64,000 nucleotides of DNA from Streptococcus oralis (GCF_019334565.1 NZ_CP079724.1:331001-395000); one strand, 5' to 3'; positions 46,180-56,477 are shown, numbered from the stretch's first letter. Numbers and translations are program-made. The notes: generated by a model from the letters alone, not told the origin.

Positions 46180-48831
46180 ATGTCTAAAGAACTTTCACCT
46201 AAATACAATCCAGCCGAGGTTGAGGCTGGTCGTTACCAAAAATGGCTTGACGAAGATGTTTTCAAGCTTTCAGGCGATCAAAAGGCTAAGCCTTATTCAA
46301 TCGTGATTCCACCACCAAATGTAACTGGGAAACTTCACCTTGGCCACGCTTGGGATACGACTTTACAAGACATCATCATCCGTCAAAAACGCATGCAAGG
46401 CTTTGATACGCTTTGGCTTCCAGGTATGGACCACGCGGGGATTGCCACTCAGGCTAAGGTTGAGGAGCGCTTGCGTGGTGAGGGCATTTCCCGCTATGAC
46501 CTTGGTCGTGAGAAATTCCTCGAGAAAGTCTGGGAATGGAAAGACGAATATGCCACTACCATCAAGGAACAATGGGGTAAGATGGGTCTCTCTGTAGACT
46601 ACTCTCGCGAGCGTTTTACCCTTGACGAAGGTTTGTCTAAAGCCGTTCGCAAGGTCTTTGTGGACCTTTACAAAAAAGGATGGATCTACCGTGGTGAGTT
46701 TATCATTAACTGGGACCCAGCTGCTCGCACAGCCCTTTCTGATATCGAGGTGATCCATAAGGATGTTGAAGGTGCCTTCTACCACATGAATTACATGCTG
46801 GAAGACGGCTCACGCGCCCTTGAAGTGGCGACAACTCGTCCTGAGACCATGTTTGGGGACGTTGCGGTTGCGGTCAATCCAGAAGACCCACGCTACAAGG
46901 ACTTGATTGGTAAAAACGTCGTCCTTCCTATCGCTAATAAATTGATCCCAATCGTTGGAGATGAGCACGCTGATCCTGAGTTTGGTACTGGTGTCGTGAA
47001 AATCACACCTGCCCATGATCCAAACGACTTCTTGGTTGGTCAACGCCATAACTTGCCACAAGTCAACGTCATGAACGATGACGGAACTATGAACGACTTG
47101 GCTTTCGAATTTGCAGGCATGGACCGTTTTGAAGCTCGTAAGGCAGTCGTGGCTAAGTTGGAAGAAATCGGCGCCCTTGTCAAAATCGAAAAACGTGTCC
47201 ACAGCGTTGGTCACTCAGAACGTACAGGTGTTGTGGTTGAACCACGCTTGTCTACGCAATGGTTCGTCAAGATGGACCAATTGGCTAAAAATGCCATTGC
47301 CAACCAAGATACAGAAGACAAGGTTGAATTCTACCCACCTCGTTTCAACGATACCTTCCTCCAATGGATGGAAAATGTCCATGACTGGGTTATCTCTCGT
47401 CAGCTCTGGTGGGGTCACCAAATCCCAGCTTGGTACAATGCTGAGGGAGAAATGTACGTCGGTGAAGAAGCTCCAGAAGGCGATGGATGGACTCAGGACG
47501 AAGATGTCTTGGATACGTGGTTTAGTTCTGCTCTTTGGCCATTCTCAACCATGGGCTGGCCTGATGTCGACTCAGAAGACTTCAAACGTTACTTCCCAAC
47601 TTCAACCTTGGTAACAGGTTACGACATTATCTTCTTCTGGGTATCTCGTATGATCTTCCAATCCTTGGAATTCACTGGTCGTCAGCCATTCCAAAACGTT
47701 CTGATCCACGGCCTTATCCGTGATGAGCAAGGACGCAAGATGTCTAAATCTCTCGGTAACGGGATTGACCCTATGGATGTCATCGAGAAATACGGTGCCG
47801 ATGCCCTTCGTTGGTTCCTTTCAAACGGTTCTGCGCCAGGTCAAGACGTGCGCTTCTCTTATGAAAAAATGGATGCTTCATGGAACTTCATTAACAAGAT
47901 TTGGAACATCTCTCGCTACATCCTTATGAACAATGAAGGCTTGACCCTTGAGCAAGCAACTGCCAATGTGGAAAAAGTGGTTAACAAGGAAGCTGGAAAC
48001 GTCACTGACCGCTGGATTCTCCACAACCTCAATGAAACAATCGGAAAAGTCACTGAAAACTTTGATAAGTTTGAGTTTGGTGTAGCTGGCCATATCCTCT
48101 ACAACTTCATCTGGGACGAGTTTGCGGATTGGTACGTTGAGTTGACCAAGGAAGTCCTTTATAGCGACAACGAAGAAGAGAAAGTCATCACACGTTCTGT
48201 TCTCCTTTACACTTTGGACAAGATCCTTCGTCTCCTTCACCCAATCATGCCATTCGTGACTGAAGAAATCTTTGGACAAATCTCAGAAGGTTCTATCGTT
48301 ACAGCAGAATACCCAACTGTTAACCCAGCCTTTGAAGACCTTGCTGCCCACACTGGTGTCGAAAGCCTCAAAGACTTAATCCGTGCCGTTCGTAATGCGC
48401 GTGCGGAAGTAAACGTTGCTCCAAGCAAGCCAATCACCATCCTTGTTAAGACAAGCGATAGCGACTTGGAAGCATTCTTTAACAGCAATGTCAACTACAT
48501 CAAACGCTTCACAAATCCAGAACACTTGGAAATCGCATCAACCATCCCTGCACCTGAACTCGCTATGTCAAGCGTCATCACAGGAGCAGAAATCTACTTG
48601 CCACTGGCAGACCTCTTAAATGTCGAAGAAGAACTAGCTCGTCTCGACAAGGAACTGGCTAAATGGCAAAAAGAACTGGATATGGTTGGTAAGAAGCTCT
48701 CTAACGAACGCTTCGTAGCCAATGCCAAACCAGAAGTCGTCCAAAAAGAACGCGACAAACAAGCCGACTACCAAGCGAAATACGATGCGACCGTAGCACG
48801 TATTGATGAGATGAAGAAGTTGGTTAAATAA
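46180..48831 (+). CDS. valS: Valyl-tRNA synthetase
   Basis: Class I aminoacyl-tRNA synthetase charging tRNA-Val (883 residues, standard length). The HIGH-type motif is in [15 protein letters not shown] (about 45-59). The editing domain contains [17 protein letters not shown] and [20 protein letters not shown] is in [18 protein letters not shown], followed by the anticodon-binding helical domain and a C-terminal coiled coil ([19 protein letters not shown]). AAAGGAC precedes the ATG, so the ribosome site sits in the 13 bases after the helicase stop. It is expected to be controlled by the upstream valine T-box. Both flanks carry AT-rich foreign-looking genes. Confidence 0.98.
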   Translation: MSKELSPKYNPAEVEAGRYQKWLDEDVFKLSGDQKAKPYSIVIPPPNVTGKLHLGHAWDTTLQDIIIRQKRMQGFDTLWLPGMDHAGIATQAKVEERLRGEGISRYDLGREKFLEKVWEWKDEYATTIKEQWGKMGLSVDYSRERFTLDEGLSKAVRKVFVDLYKKGWIYRGEFIINWDPAARTALSDIEVIHKDVEGAFYHMNYMLEDGSRALEVATTRPETMFGDVAVAVNPEDPRYKDLIGKNVVLPIANKLIPIVGDEHADPEFGTGVVKITPAHDPNDFLVGQRHNLPQVNVMNDDGTMNDLAFEFAGMDRFEARKAVVAKLEEIGALVKIEKRVHSVGHSERTGVVVEPRLSTQWFVKMDQLAKNAIANQDTEDKVEFYPPRFNDTFLQWMENVHDWVISRQLWWGHQIPAWYNAEGEMYVGEEAPEGDGWTQDEDVLDTWFSSALWPFSTMGWPDVDSEDFKRYFPTSTLVTGYDIIFFWVSRMIFQSLEFTGRQPFQNVLIHGLIRDEQGRKMSKSLGNGIDPMDVIEKYGADALRWFLSNGSAPGQDVRFSYEKMDASWNFINKIWNISRYILMNNEGLTLEQATANVEKVVNKEAGNVTDRWILHNLNETIGKVTENFDKFEFGVAGHILYNFIWDEFADWYVELTKEVLYSDNEEEKVITRSVLLYTLDKILRLLHPIMPFVTEEIFGQISEGSIVTAEYPTVNPAFEDLAAHTGVESLKDLIRAVRNARAEVNVAPSKPITILVKTSDSDLEAFFNSNVNYIKRFTNPEHLEIASTIPAPELAMSSVITGAEIYLPLADLLNVEEELARLDKELAKWQKELDMVGKKLSNERFVANAKPEVVQKERDKQADYQAKYDATVARIDEMKKLVK

Positions 48832-48836
48832 GTTAT

Positions 48837-48863
48837 AAACCTCGGCAATTTGCTGGGGTTTTT
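48837..48863 (+). terminator. Terminator of valS
   Basis: AAACCTCGGC pairs with GCTGGGGTTT (two G-U pairs), followed by five Ts. Confidence 0.8.
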
Positions 48864-48871
48864 GGTATAAT
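48863..48871 (+). promoter_or_regulatory. Extended -10 promoter of the methyltransferase island
   Basis: TGGTATAAT (TATAAT at 48866-48871), directly abutting the valS terminator T tract. No -35 is visible. It predicts a 5' leader of about 30 bases. Confidence 0.7.
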
Positions 48872-48906
48872 GAAAAATGAGAATATTTTTTGAAAAAAGG
48901 TAAGAA

Positions 48907-50070
48907 ATGATAGAAGTTGTAGACTTATTTTCTGGTGCTGGAGGATTGACTTTTGGCTTTCAGAATACAATTAAAAATAATACATTTGTTTCCAGAAATG
49001 ACTTTAACATTAGATTTGCAAATGAATTCAATCATGATGCAGCAGAAGCTTTCAGACAAAATTATCCTAGAGTTACTATGATTGAGGAAGATATTGCTAA
49101 TATAGATGAACATTTTTTAAAATCCAAAGGAATCAGTTCAAAAAGAGTTGATTTAGTTATTGGTGGACCACCTTGTCAGTCATTTAGTACGGTTGGTAAG
49201 AGACAATATGATAAAAGAGCTAAAATGTATAGAGAATATCGAAGGATACTTTCTTTTATCCAACCTAAGATGTTTGTTTTTGAAAATGTTTATGGACTTT
49301 TAACTATGAAAAACGAACAGAACGGCCCAATCATTAGAAATGTAAAAGAAAGTTTTAATGATTTATCAAGCTTTGGTGATGTTAGTGGTTATGACGTTTA
49401 TACTAAATTAATTAATGCAAAAGATTTTGGTGTTCCTCAAAATAGAGAACGTGTCTTTTTGATAGGAATAAGAAAGGATTTAAAAATCAAGTTCGAGTGG
49501 ATATTCCCAGAAGAAACTACCCTAAATAATGAAATTACATTAAGAGACGCAATTAGTGATTTACCTATATTAGGAAATAATGAACAAAAAAATAATTATA
49601 TATGTGAACCAAGAACAGAGTACCAAGCTTTATTAAAAGGAAATCAAACCGAGCTACTTAATCATGTTAGTCGAAATCATGGTGAGAGATTACAAAAAAT
49701 AATGAGAGCTCTTGGAGAGGGGCAAGGGAAAAACGATATTAATAGGATGGTAGAAGATGGTATTTTAGATAAAGATTTATACCTGACTTCTGGCTATAAT
49801 AATACTTACGGTAGATTGTGGTGGGATAGACCTTCAACTACCATCACAAATAATTTATCAACTCCATCCTCCTTACGTTGCATTCATCCTAGTCAAAATA
49901 GAGCTTTGACTGCAAGGGAAGGTGCAAGAATACAGTCTTTTCCAGATAATTATAAGTTTGTCGGAGGTCTACAAGCAATTAATACTCAGATTGGTAATGC
50001 TGTTCCTCCAATTTTAAGTATTCATTTAGCTAATAGAATTAAAGATTTCTTTAAAGAAAATAATTTGTAA
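48907..50070 (+). CDS. DNA (cytosine-5-)-methyltransferase
   Basis: SAM-dependent C5-cytosine DNA methyltransferase (387 residues). Motif I is VVDLFSGAGGLTFGF (4-18), motif IV is GGPPCQSFSTVGKRQ with catalytic Cys90, and motif VI is FENVYG (125-130). Motif VIII is PQNRERVFLIG (177-187), and motifs IX and X are REGARIQSFP and NTQIGNAVPP near the end. The target-recognition region lies at about 230-310; its sequence target cannot be read by eye. AAGG lies upstream of the ATG. First gene of an AT-rich three-gene cluster with no recognisable restriction endonuclease; the GHKL protein follows after 12 bases. It probably marks self DNA for the partner proteins, an inference from context. Confidence 0.93.
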   Translation: MIEVVDLFSGAGGLTFGFQNTIKNNTFVSRNDFNIRFANEFNHDAAEAFRQNYPRVTMIEEDIANIDEHFLKSKGISSKRVDLVIGGPPCQSFSTVGKRQYDKRAKMYREYRRILSFIQPKMFVFENVYGLLTMKNEQNGPIIRNVKESFNDLSSFGDVSGYDVYTKLINAKDFGVPQNRERVFLIGIRKDLKIKFEWIFPEETTLNNEITLRDAISDLPILGNNEQKNNYICEPRTEYQALLKGNQTELLNHVSRNHGERLQKIMRALGEGQGKNDINRMVEDGILDKDLYLTSGYNNTYGRLWWDRPSTTITNNLSTPSSLRCIHPSQNRALTAREGARIQSFPDNYKFVGGLQAINTQIGNAVPPILSIHLANRIKDFFKENNL

Positions 50071-50082
50071 AAAGGAATTAAT

Positions 50083-52149
50083 ATGTCAGAAAAAAATACA
50101 ATACAATTCAATTTTTCATACTATGCTTTAAATTTACTTGGTAAACAAATGTATACTAATAGATGGAGTGCTATTTCTGAACTTGTAGCAAATGGATTAG
50201 ATGCTGGTGCAACAAATGTAAAGTTATATATTAATTCTATTAATAAGAAAAAATCTATTTTGGAGATAATAGATAATGGAAGTGGCATGTCTTATAATGA
50301 CTTGGCTACAAAATATGCATTAATAGGCAGGAATAAGCGTTTGTCTGAAAATGAATTGTCAGATAAAATTAAAGGACGCAAGGGGATAGGTAAACTAGCT
50401 ACGTTGTTTCTATCTAAAAAGTACTATATTGTTTCAAAAAAAGCTGGTGTCACAACTGCATGGATGTTAGATTCAACTGATAAAAATGATAATGATGTTC
50501 CAGAACTAATAAGAGTAGATGCTTCAGAAGTTGGGATTGAAAATAGAGAATTATGGGAACAATATGATACAGGAACTCTTGTTAAATTAGTTGATGTAAA
50601 TATGTCAGGATTTGCTGAGACAAAATTCGAATCTTTAAAACTTCGCTTGGCCGATTACTATCTTTTAGATAATATTAATGCAAGTATAGAAGTAGCCTAT
50701 ATTACTGATTCTCGAAAAAGAGCAACATTTGAAAAAGTAGAGAAAAAAATAGCGTTCAAAAACTTTTTTGCCTTTTTTGAAAATGATTTAGAAAATAATT
50801 TATCCAATAAATTATCGGAAAGTGTAGTAATTCCAAATAGCAAATATGAAGATTTTAGGACCAAACGAAGGGATGTTGTCAAATTTTCAAAAGAAGATTT
50901 TAAAAATATAGAAGGTAGAGAAAGGTTCATAACTACTTCTGGAAAATCTAAGTTTTTTCCTTATGAATTAAAAGGTTGGATTGGTATCCATTCGACAATA
51001 AATACAAATGAGGCTAAGCAAAATGATCCAAATTTTGTAAAAAATGATGTTCATAAACCTAACAGGTTGAAATTATATGTCCGTGATAAGTTAGCAGTGG
51101 AAAATTTTCTCGAGTATTTAGATAATACTCAAGCAATGAGAGTCTATTTAGAAGGAGAAATATCCTTTGATATCTTGGATAATGATGAACTTGAAGATAT
51201 TTCAACATCTTCTCGTGAAGGATTTTCAAGAGAAGATGAACGAGTTAAGCTACTAATTAGTATTTTGAAACCAATTATTAGTAAGTTGATTAGTGAAAGA
51301 AATAAAATTGCTACGCAAATTAGTGCTGAAGATCGCATGGAAGATGAACGAAGGCTCGAAAAAGAGAGGGAAGAAAGAAGAAAAGAAAGAGAGGCTCGGC
51401 GACAAGAAGAAAGAGAAAAAAGAATAGCTGAACAAAAGGCTGAGATACTGGAACAAAAAAATGAACACTTGATAGAAGCAAATGCTCAATTAGAAACACA
51501 AAATACTATTCAAAAAGTAATGCTACAAGAAAATGATCCAGAAAAACAGGAATTATTTGTTCATGAATTAAATACAATCAGCGATAACTTGGTTTATACC
51601 ATCAGTGATCTAGCTGAAGATTTTCGAAAAACTAAAGAATATGATAGGGTCAGTGAATATATTATTGATTTCAAAAGAAGTGCGGATCGTCTTAGTACTA
51701 TAAAAAGACAGTTTTTGAAATTAGGTACATATGATTTAATAGGTAAGCAACTAATTGACATTAAGTCATATTTAAAGAGCTATCTTAAAGTTAGCCCGCA
51801 TAGAAAAAGGATTATTGATGAGATAAGTCCTGGAGAATTTGGAAGAGAAATAGATGTTTTTGAGTTTGCAATTTTAGTAGACAATTTAATTTCAAATGCT
51901 ATTGATAACAATGCAACTTTTATAAATTTTTCTTTTTTAGATAATGAAAATAAATTAGTTATTAGCTCAGACACAGCACCAATCAAGATAGCACCTATTG
52001 AAAAAATATTTGACCTAGGAGTCAGTTCAAAAAATTTTGGGACAGGTGTCGGATTATACTTGGTTAAAGAAATTTGTGACGAGTATAATTGGAAAATAGA
52101 TGTATCGCAAGACGCATCAAATGTAAATTTTGAAATAAAAATGGAGTAA
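50083..52149 (+). CDS. Dual GHKL protein: N-terminal MORC/Hsp90-like ATPase, C-terminal histidine-kinase-like module
   Basis: 688 residues. The N-terminal GHKL ATPase resembles MORC/MutL/Hsp90: AISELVANGLDAG (Glu33, Asn37), IIDNGSGMS (Asp64, Gly66, Gly68) and GRKGIGKLA (98-106). After a middle domain, a strongly charged coiled coil runs over about 420-485 (ERRLEKEREERRKEREARRQ). The C-terminal part looks like a sensor kinase: FVHELNTISDNL with candidate phosphoacceptor His494, N box LVDNLISNAIDNN (about 599-609), and IFDLGVSSKNFGTGVGLYLVKEI (G2 glycines 653-657). The G1 box is degenerate (SDTAPI). No membrane or sensor domain is seen, so it is cytoplasmic. It is followed after six bases by a receiver protein. 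MORC-like ATPases in restriction-modification loci are known; this fusion I do not recognise. Confidence 0.85.
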   Translation: MSEKNTIQFNFSYYALNLLGKQMYTNRWSAISELVANGLDAGATNVKLYINSINKKKSILEIIDNGSGMSYNDLATKYALIGRNKRLSENELSDKIKGRKGIGKLATLFLSKKYYIVSKKAGVTTAWMLDSTDKNDNDVPELIRVDASEVGIENRELWEQYDTGTLVKLVDVNMSGFAETKFESLKLRLADYYLLDNINASIEVAYITDSRKRATFEKVEKKIAFKNFFAFFENDLENNLSNKLSESVVIPNSKYEDFRTKRRDVVKFSKEDFKNIEGRERFITTSGKSKFFPYELKGWIGIHSTINTNEAKQNDPNFVKNDVHKPNRLKLYVRDKLAVENFLEYLDNTQAMRVYLEGEISFDILDNDELEDISTSSREGFSREDERVKLLISILKPIISKLISERNKIATQISAEDRMEDERRLEKEREERRKEREARRQEEREKRIAEQKAEILEQKNEHLIEANAQLETQNTIQKVMLQENDPEKQELFVHELNTISDNLVYTISDLAEDFRKTKEYDRVSEYIIDFKRSADRLSTIKRQFLKLGTYDLIGKQLIDIKSYLKSYLKVSPHRKRIIDEISPGEFGREIDVFEFAILVDNLISNAIDNNATFINFSFLDNENKLVISSDTAPIKIAPIEKIFDLGVSSKNFGTGVGLYLVKEICDEYNWKIDVSQDASNVNFEIKME

Positions 52150-52155
52150 CTGAAA

Positions 52156-52965
52156 TTGAGAAATGAAGTGAGAGTGATTTGGTTGGAAGATTCTATAAGT
52201 GGTATAAATAAGAGGCCTCATCAAACAAGATTTGAAGCAGTAAAAGAACATATAGAATCTAAAGGATATCAACCTAATATCACAGTTGTTACTGATATTA
52301 AAGAAGCAAAACGCTTATTGACGATAAGAGGTGGAGAAGAACGATATGACTTTTTTATTTCTGACTTTGATTTAGGGGGAGGAACAGATGCTGAAAAGGG
52401 ATTAGACTATTTAGTTGAAGTGAGAAAATCAAAAAATTATAAGCGTTTTTTTGTATTATATTCTCGAAATGAGTATTCTACGATCTCTCAAAAAGTTGTT
52501 GAAAAATTACAAGATGAGGAGAATATTAATCTATTTACTAATTTTTCATTTATATCTGTTGCGACAGATGATAAGTATACGATTGAACATGTTAAGCAGA
52601 AATTTAAAGATTCTATAGATATTGGATTAGCTAGATGGGACGAATTAAACGCTATTCGAGGAATGTATATGTGTGAACATGCTGAGATCGAATATCATTT
52701 AAGAGAAAAAGGGATAGCTGGCAAGTATGATGAACAGATAGGTTATTTTTGTACAAAAGAGAATATTCCTCAAGATATTCATACATTGTGGAATGAACAA
52801 AGAAAGATTCGAAACGCTTTAGCACATGTTAGGGAAGCATTTGATCATAGAAAAAAATGCTTCTATATTGTATCTAATGAAGATCCCAGGATAAAAATAT
52901 TTGAAAATGATTTAGATACACACAGAAGTAAGTTAAGAGATTTGAGAGAGAAACTAGATTTATAG
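52156..52965 (+). CDS. Receiver-domain protein with C-terminal HEPN-like motif
   Basis: 269 residues. The N-terminal half is a receiver fold: VRVIWLEDS with acidic pair Glu11/Asp12, DFFISDFDLGGG with predicted phospho-Asp70, and FFVLYSRN with Ser102 in the Ser/Thr position. I see no clear conserved lysine after that. The C-terminal half is helical (about 155-235) and contains LWNEQRKIRNALAHVREAF, whose RNALAH fits the RX4H catalytic motif of HEPN ribonucleases (Arg about 218, His about 223). TTG 52156 is the start, with GGAG nine bases upstream; the nearby ATG is out of frame. The kinase-like gene ends seven bases before it. I infer a phosphorylation-controlled RNase effector; a non-catalytic HEPN is the main alternative. 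Confidence 0.75.
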   Translation: MRNEVRVIWLEDSISGINKRPHQTRFEAVKEHIESKGYQPNITVVTDIKEAKRLLTIRGGEERYDFFISDFDLGGGTDAEKGLDYLVEVRKSKNYKRFFVLYSRNEYSTISQKVVEKLQDEENINLFTNFSFISVATDDKYTIEHVKQKFKDSIDIGLARWDELNAIRGMYMCEHAEIEYHLREKGIAGKYDEQIGYFCTKENIPQDIHTLWNEQRKIRNALAHVREAFDHRKKCFYIVSNEDPRIKIFENDLDTHRSKLRDLREKLDL

Positions 52966-53080
52966 AAGTAGGAAGCTGTATAACAAATTTAGTCAATTTG
53001 CTTCTATATCTCCACCTCACGATGCCATCGGCTGGGTAGCAAAGAAATAAAAAGTCCTGCCACTTTCTCCCATTTAACCT

Positions 53081-53109
53081 TTGACTATTCCGCAAAATTA
53101 TCGTACAAT
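53081..53109 (+). promoter_or_regulatory. rpoE promoter
   Basis: TTGACT (53081-53086), 17-base spacer, TACAAT (53104-53109). It makes rpoE independent of the upstream island. Confidence 0.85.
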
Positions 53110-53181
53110 AAAGAGTACATGATAAAATGAGGTCAGAGTCTGTTCGCTCTGGCGATAGTAGTAAAAATGAGGAGAAACGCT

Positions 53182-53772
53182 TTGGAATTAGAAGTATTTG
53201 CTGGGCAAGAAAAAAGTGAACTATCTATGATTGAGGTAGCGCGTGCTATCTTGGAACTTCGTGGTCGCGATCATGAGATGCATTTTAGCGATCTTGTAAA
53301 CGAAATTCAAAACTACCTTGGAACATCAAACAGCGATATCCGCGAAGCTTTGCCTTTGTTCTACACAGAGTTGAACTTTGACGGTAGCTTCATCTCTCTT
53401 GGAGACAACAAATGGGGGCTTCGTTCATGGTATGGTGTGGACGAAATCGACGAAGAAATCATCGCTCTTGAAGAAAGTGACGACGATGAAGTAGCACCAA
53501 AAGCTAAGAAAAAACGTGTCAATGCCTTTATGGATGGTGATTCAGATGCCATTGACTACAATGCGGATGATCCAGAAGACGAAGATGCATACGAAGCAGA
53601 TCCAGCTCTTTCATATGATGATGAAAATCCAGATGATGAGAAAAATGAAGTGGAAGCTTACGATGCAGAAATCAACGAAATCGCTCCTGATGACTTGGGT
53701 GAAGACGTGGATCTTAACGAAGAAGACGACGAGTTTTCTGACGATGATGCTGAAACGAGTGAAGAAGAGTAA
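53182..53772 (+). CDS. rpoE: RNA polymerase delta subunit
   Basis: Gram-positive-specific polymerase subunit (196 residues) that speeds recycling and tunes promoter sensitivity to initiating nucleotides. The folded N-terminal domain covers about 1-90 ([46 protein letters not shown]). The rest is an extremely acidic disordered tail (Asp/Glu), with one basic KAKKKRV patch. The start is TTG 53182 with GAGGAG seven bases upstream; the in-frame ATG at 53167 precedes that site. Followed by a terminator and then pyrG, as in pneumococcus. Confidence 0.95.
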   Translation: MELEVFAGQEKSELSMIEVARAILELRGRDHEMHFSDLVNEIQNYLGTSNSDIREALPLFYTELNFDGSFISLGDNKWGLRSWYGVDEIDEEIIALEESDDDEVAPKAKKKRVNAFMDGDSDAIDYNADDPEDEDAYEADPALSYDDENPDDEKNEVEAYDAEINEIAPDDLGEDVDLNEEDDEFSDDDAETSEEE

Positions 53773-53784
53773 AAGACTTCGCAG

Positions 53785-53810
53785 AGGAGATCGTAAGATC
53801 TCCTTTTTTA
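53785..53810 (+). terminator. Terminator of rpoE
   Basis: AGGAGATC/GATCTCCT stem with a GTAA loop and six Ts. Confidence 0.92.
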
Positions 53811-53897
53811 TTCCTTGAGCAGGTCATCCGTTTGGATGCGGATCTTTAATTTGTTTTCTGAAAACAATCTTCTTTTTTCATGTTTTACCGATTCGGA

Positions 53898-53926
53898 TTG
53901 ACAAATGTTCTGCTTTGAGGTATTAT
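53898..53926 (+). promoter_or_regulatory. pyrG promoter
   Basis: TTGACA (53898-53903), 17-base spacer, TATTAT (53921-53926). The predicted transcription start is the GGG at 53934-53936, seven to ten bases downstream. Confidence 0.82.
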
Positions 53927-53933
53927 ATTGTTC

Positions 53934-53990
53934 GGGCACCTCTTTTAGAGGTCGGGGCTCCCTAGTTACTAGGGAGCTATTTTTGTTTTT
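53934..53990 (+). promoter_or_regulatory. pyrG leader attenuator (CTP-responsive, reiterative transcription type)
   Basis: The predicted transcript starts GGGC, as in the B. subtilis pyrG leader, where low CTP causes stuttering that adds extra Gs. A pyrimidine-rich segment CACCTCTTTT follows, then a terminator stem GCTCCCTAG (53957-53965)/CTAGGGAGC (53969-53977) with a T tract to about 53990. The added poly-G could pair with the CU-rich segment and prevent termination. Mechanism inferred from the known family; the elements are all visible. Confidence 0.8.
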
Positions 53991-54077
53991 TCAGGAAGTT
54001 TTTCTTGAAAAGTCGTTATCCATAAAGGTCTTGTTCTCTATCTCCCCTCGTAGTCAACAAGGCCTTGAGCATTTTAG

Positions 54078-55697
<1,620 letters not shown>

Positions 55698-55706
55698 CAA
55701 AATTCG

Positions 55707-55737
55707 AACCTTTGAGAATAATCTCAGAGGTTTTTTA
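55707..55737 (+). terminator. Terminator of pyrG
   Basis: AACCTTTGAG pairs with CTCAGAGGTT (one mismatch), six-base loop, six Ts. Confidence 0.9.
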
Positions 55738-55836
55738 ATTCATTCAGGAACTCAGGCGCTTGGCAATAAGAATCAGAACGCTTTTTCCTTCACCGAGGGA
55801 AGAGGAGTTTTACTTGTTTTTCTGCTACTTCCTCAT

Positions 55837-55865
55837 TTGTCCTAGAGCCCTTTTTGTGTTACAAT
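55837..55865 (+). promoter_or_regulatory. Promoter abutting the DUF4651 gene
   Basis: TTGTCC (55837-55842), 17-base spacer, TACAAT (55860-55865) preceded by TGT (extended -10). The predicted start of transcription coincides with the ATG at 55873. Confidence 0.72.
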
Positions 55866-55872
55866 GAATGGT

Positions 55873-56163
55873 ATGAAAGCTAAGAAATTATGGATGACTG
55901 GCTTGACAATGGCTGGTCTAAGTGCCCTCGCTTTGGGTGCCAAAAAAGCAGCAGATAACCACAAACTTATGAAGACTCAGGAAGAGTTGGCCGCTATCGT
56001 GCGCGAACTTTTCTCAGATATGGGAGAGATCGCGACTCTCTATGTTCAAGTCTACGAAAGTAGCCTAGAGCGACTGGTCGGAGGAGTCATTTTTGAGGAT
56101 GGTCGTCACTATACCTTTGTCTATGAAAATGAAGATCTAGTCTATGAGGAGGAAGCCTTATGA
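55873..56163 (+). CDS. DUF4651 domain protein
   Basis: Small protein (96 residues from this start) with an N-terminal hydrophobic anchor (KLWMTGLTMAGLSALALGA) and a short beta domain (VVYESSLERLVGGVIFEDGRHYTFVYENEDLVY in outline), matching DUF4651 of streptococci; function unknown. I chose ATG 55873 because the upstream in-frame ATG at 55864 lies inside the -10 box. No ribosome site precedes either, so the mRNA looks leaderless. The stop overlaps the thioredoxin-like gene start by four bases. Confidence 0.82.
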   Translation: MKAKKLWMTGLTMAGLSALALGAKKAADNHKLMKTQEELAAIVRELFSDMGEIATLYVQVYESSLERLVGGVIFEDGRHYTFVYENEDLVYEEEAL

Positions 56164-56477
56164 TTATTCCCAGTAATATAGAAGAGCTAGCAGGTTTTGT
56201 CGAGCAAGATGGCAAGAAGGTCTTCCTTTTTGTGGCGGACTGGTGTGGCGATTGTCGTTATATCTATCCTGCCTTGCCAGAGATTGAGGAGACAAATCCA
56301 GAGTTCACCTTTATTCGAGTGGACCGTGACCAGTACATGGATCTAGCCAAACTCTGGGATGTGTACGGGATTCCTAGCCTTGTTGTGCTAGAAAAGGACA
56401 AGGAAATCGGCCGATTTGTCAATCGCGACCGTAAAAGCAAGCAACAAATTAATGACTTTTTAGCAGGACTGAAATAG
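56160..56477 (+). CDS. Thioredoxin-family protein
   Basis: Small cytoplasmic thiol-disulfide protein (105 residues) with the thioredoxin fold. The active site is DWCGDCRYIYPALPEIE (WCGDC rather than WCGPC), with cis-Pro in YGIPSLVVLEKDKEIGRF. The WCGDC variant is common in this streptococcal group and should shift redox potential. It starts within the DUF4651 stop codon (ATGA), with GAGGA upstream, and precedes a tRNA-binding protein gene. Confidence 0.9.
   Translation: MIIPSNIEELAGFVEQDGKKVFLFVADWCGDCRYIYPALPEIEETNPEFTFIRVDRDQYMDLAKLWDVYGIPSLVVLEKDKEIGRFVNRDRKSKQQINDFLAGLK

Noticed and set aside
50083..52149. Interpretation as a type II topoisomerase or plain Hsp90
   Set aside because: The N-terminal GHKL motifs alone would allow it, but there is no transducer/TOPRIM or Hsp90 middle domain pattern, and the C-terminal half has histidine-kinase motifs.
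48907..52965. Interpretation as a classical type II restriction-modification system
   Set aside because: A methyltransferase is present, but neither neighbour has a PD-(D/E)XK, HNH, GIY-YIG or PLD nuclease motif that I can see.
52966..53080. Direct repeats or an attachment site closing the valS-rpoE island
   Set aside because: I compared the spacers after valS and before rpoE by eye and found no convincing matching repeat; no integrase or tRNA gene is present.
53516..53818. Met-rich frame in the rpoE tail
   Set aside because: Frame-shifted reading of the Asp/Glu-rich tail; the delta subunit frame is unambiguous.
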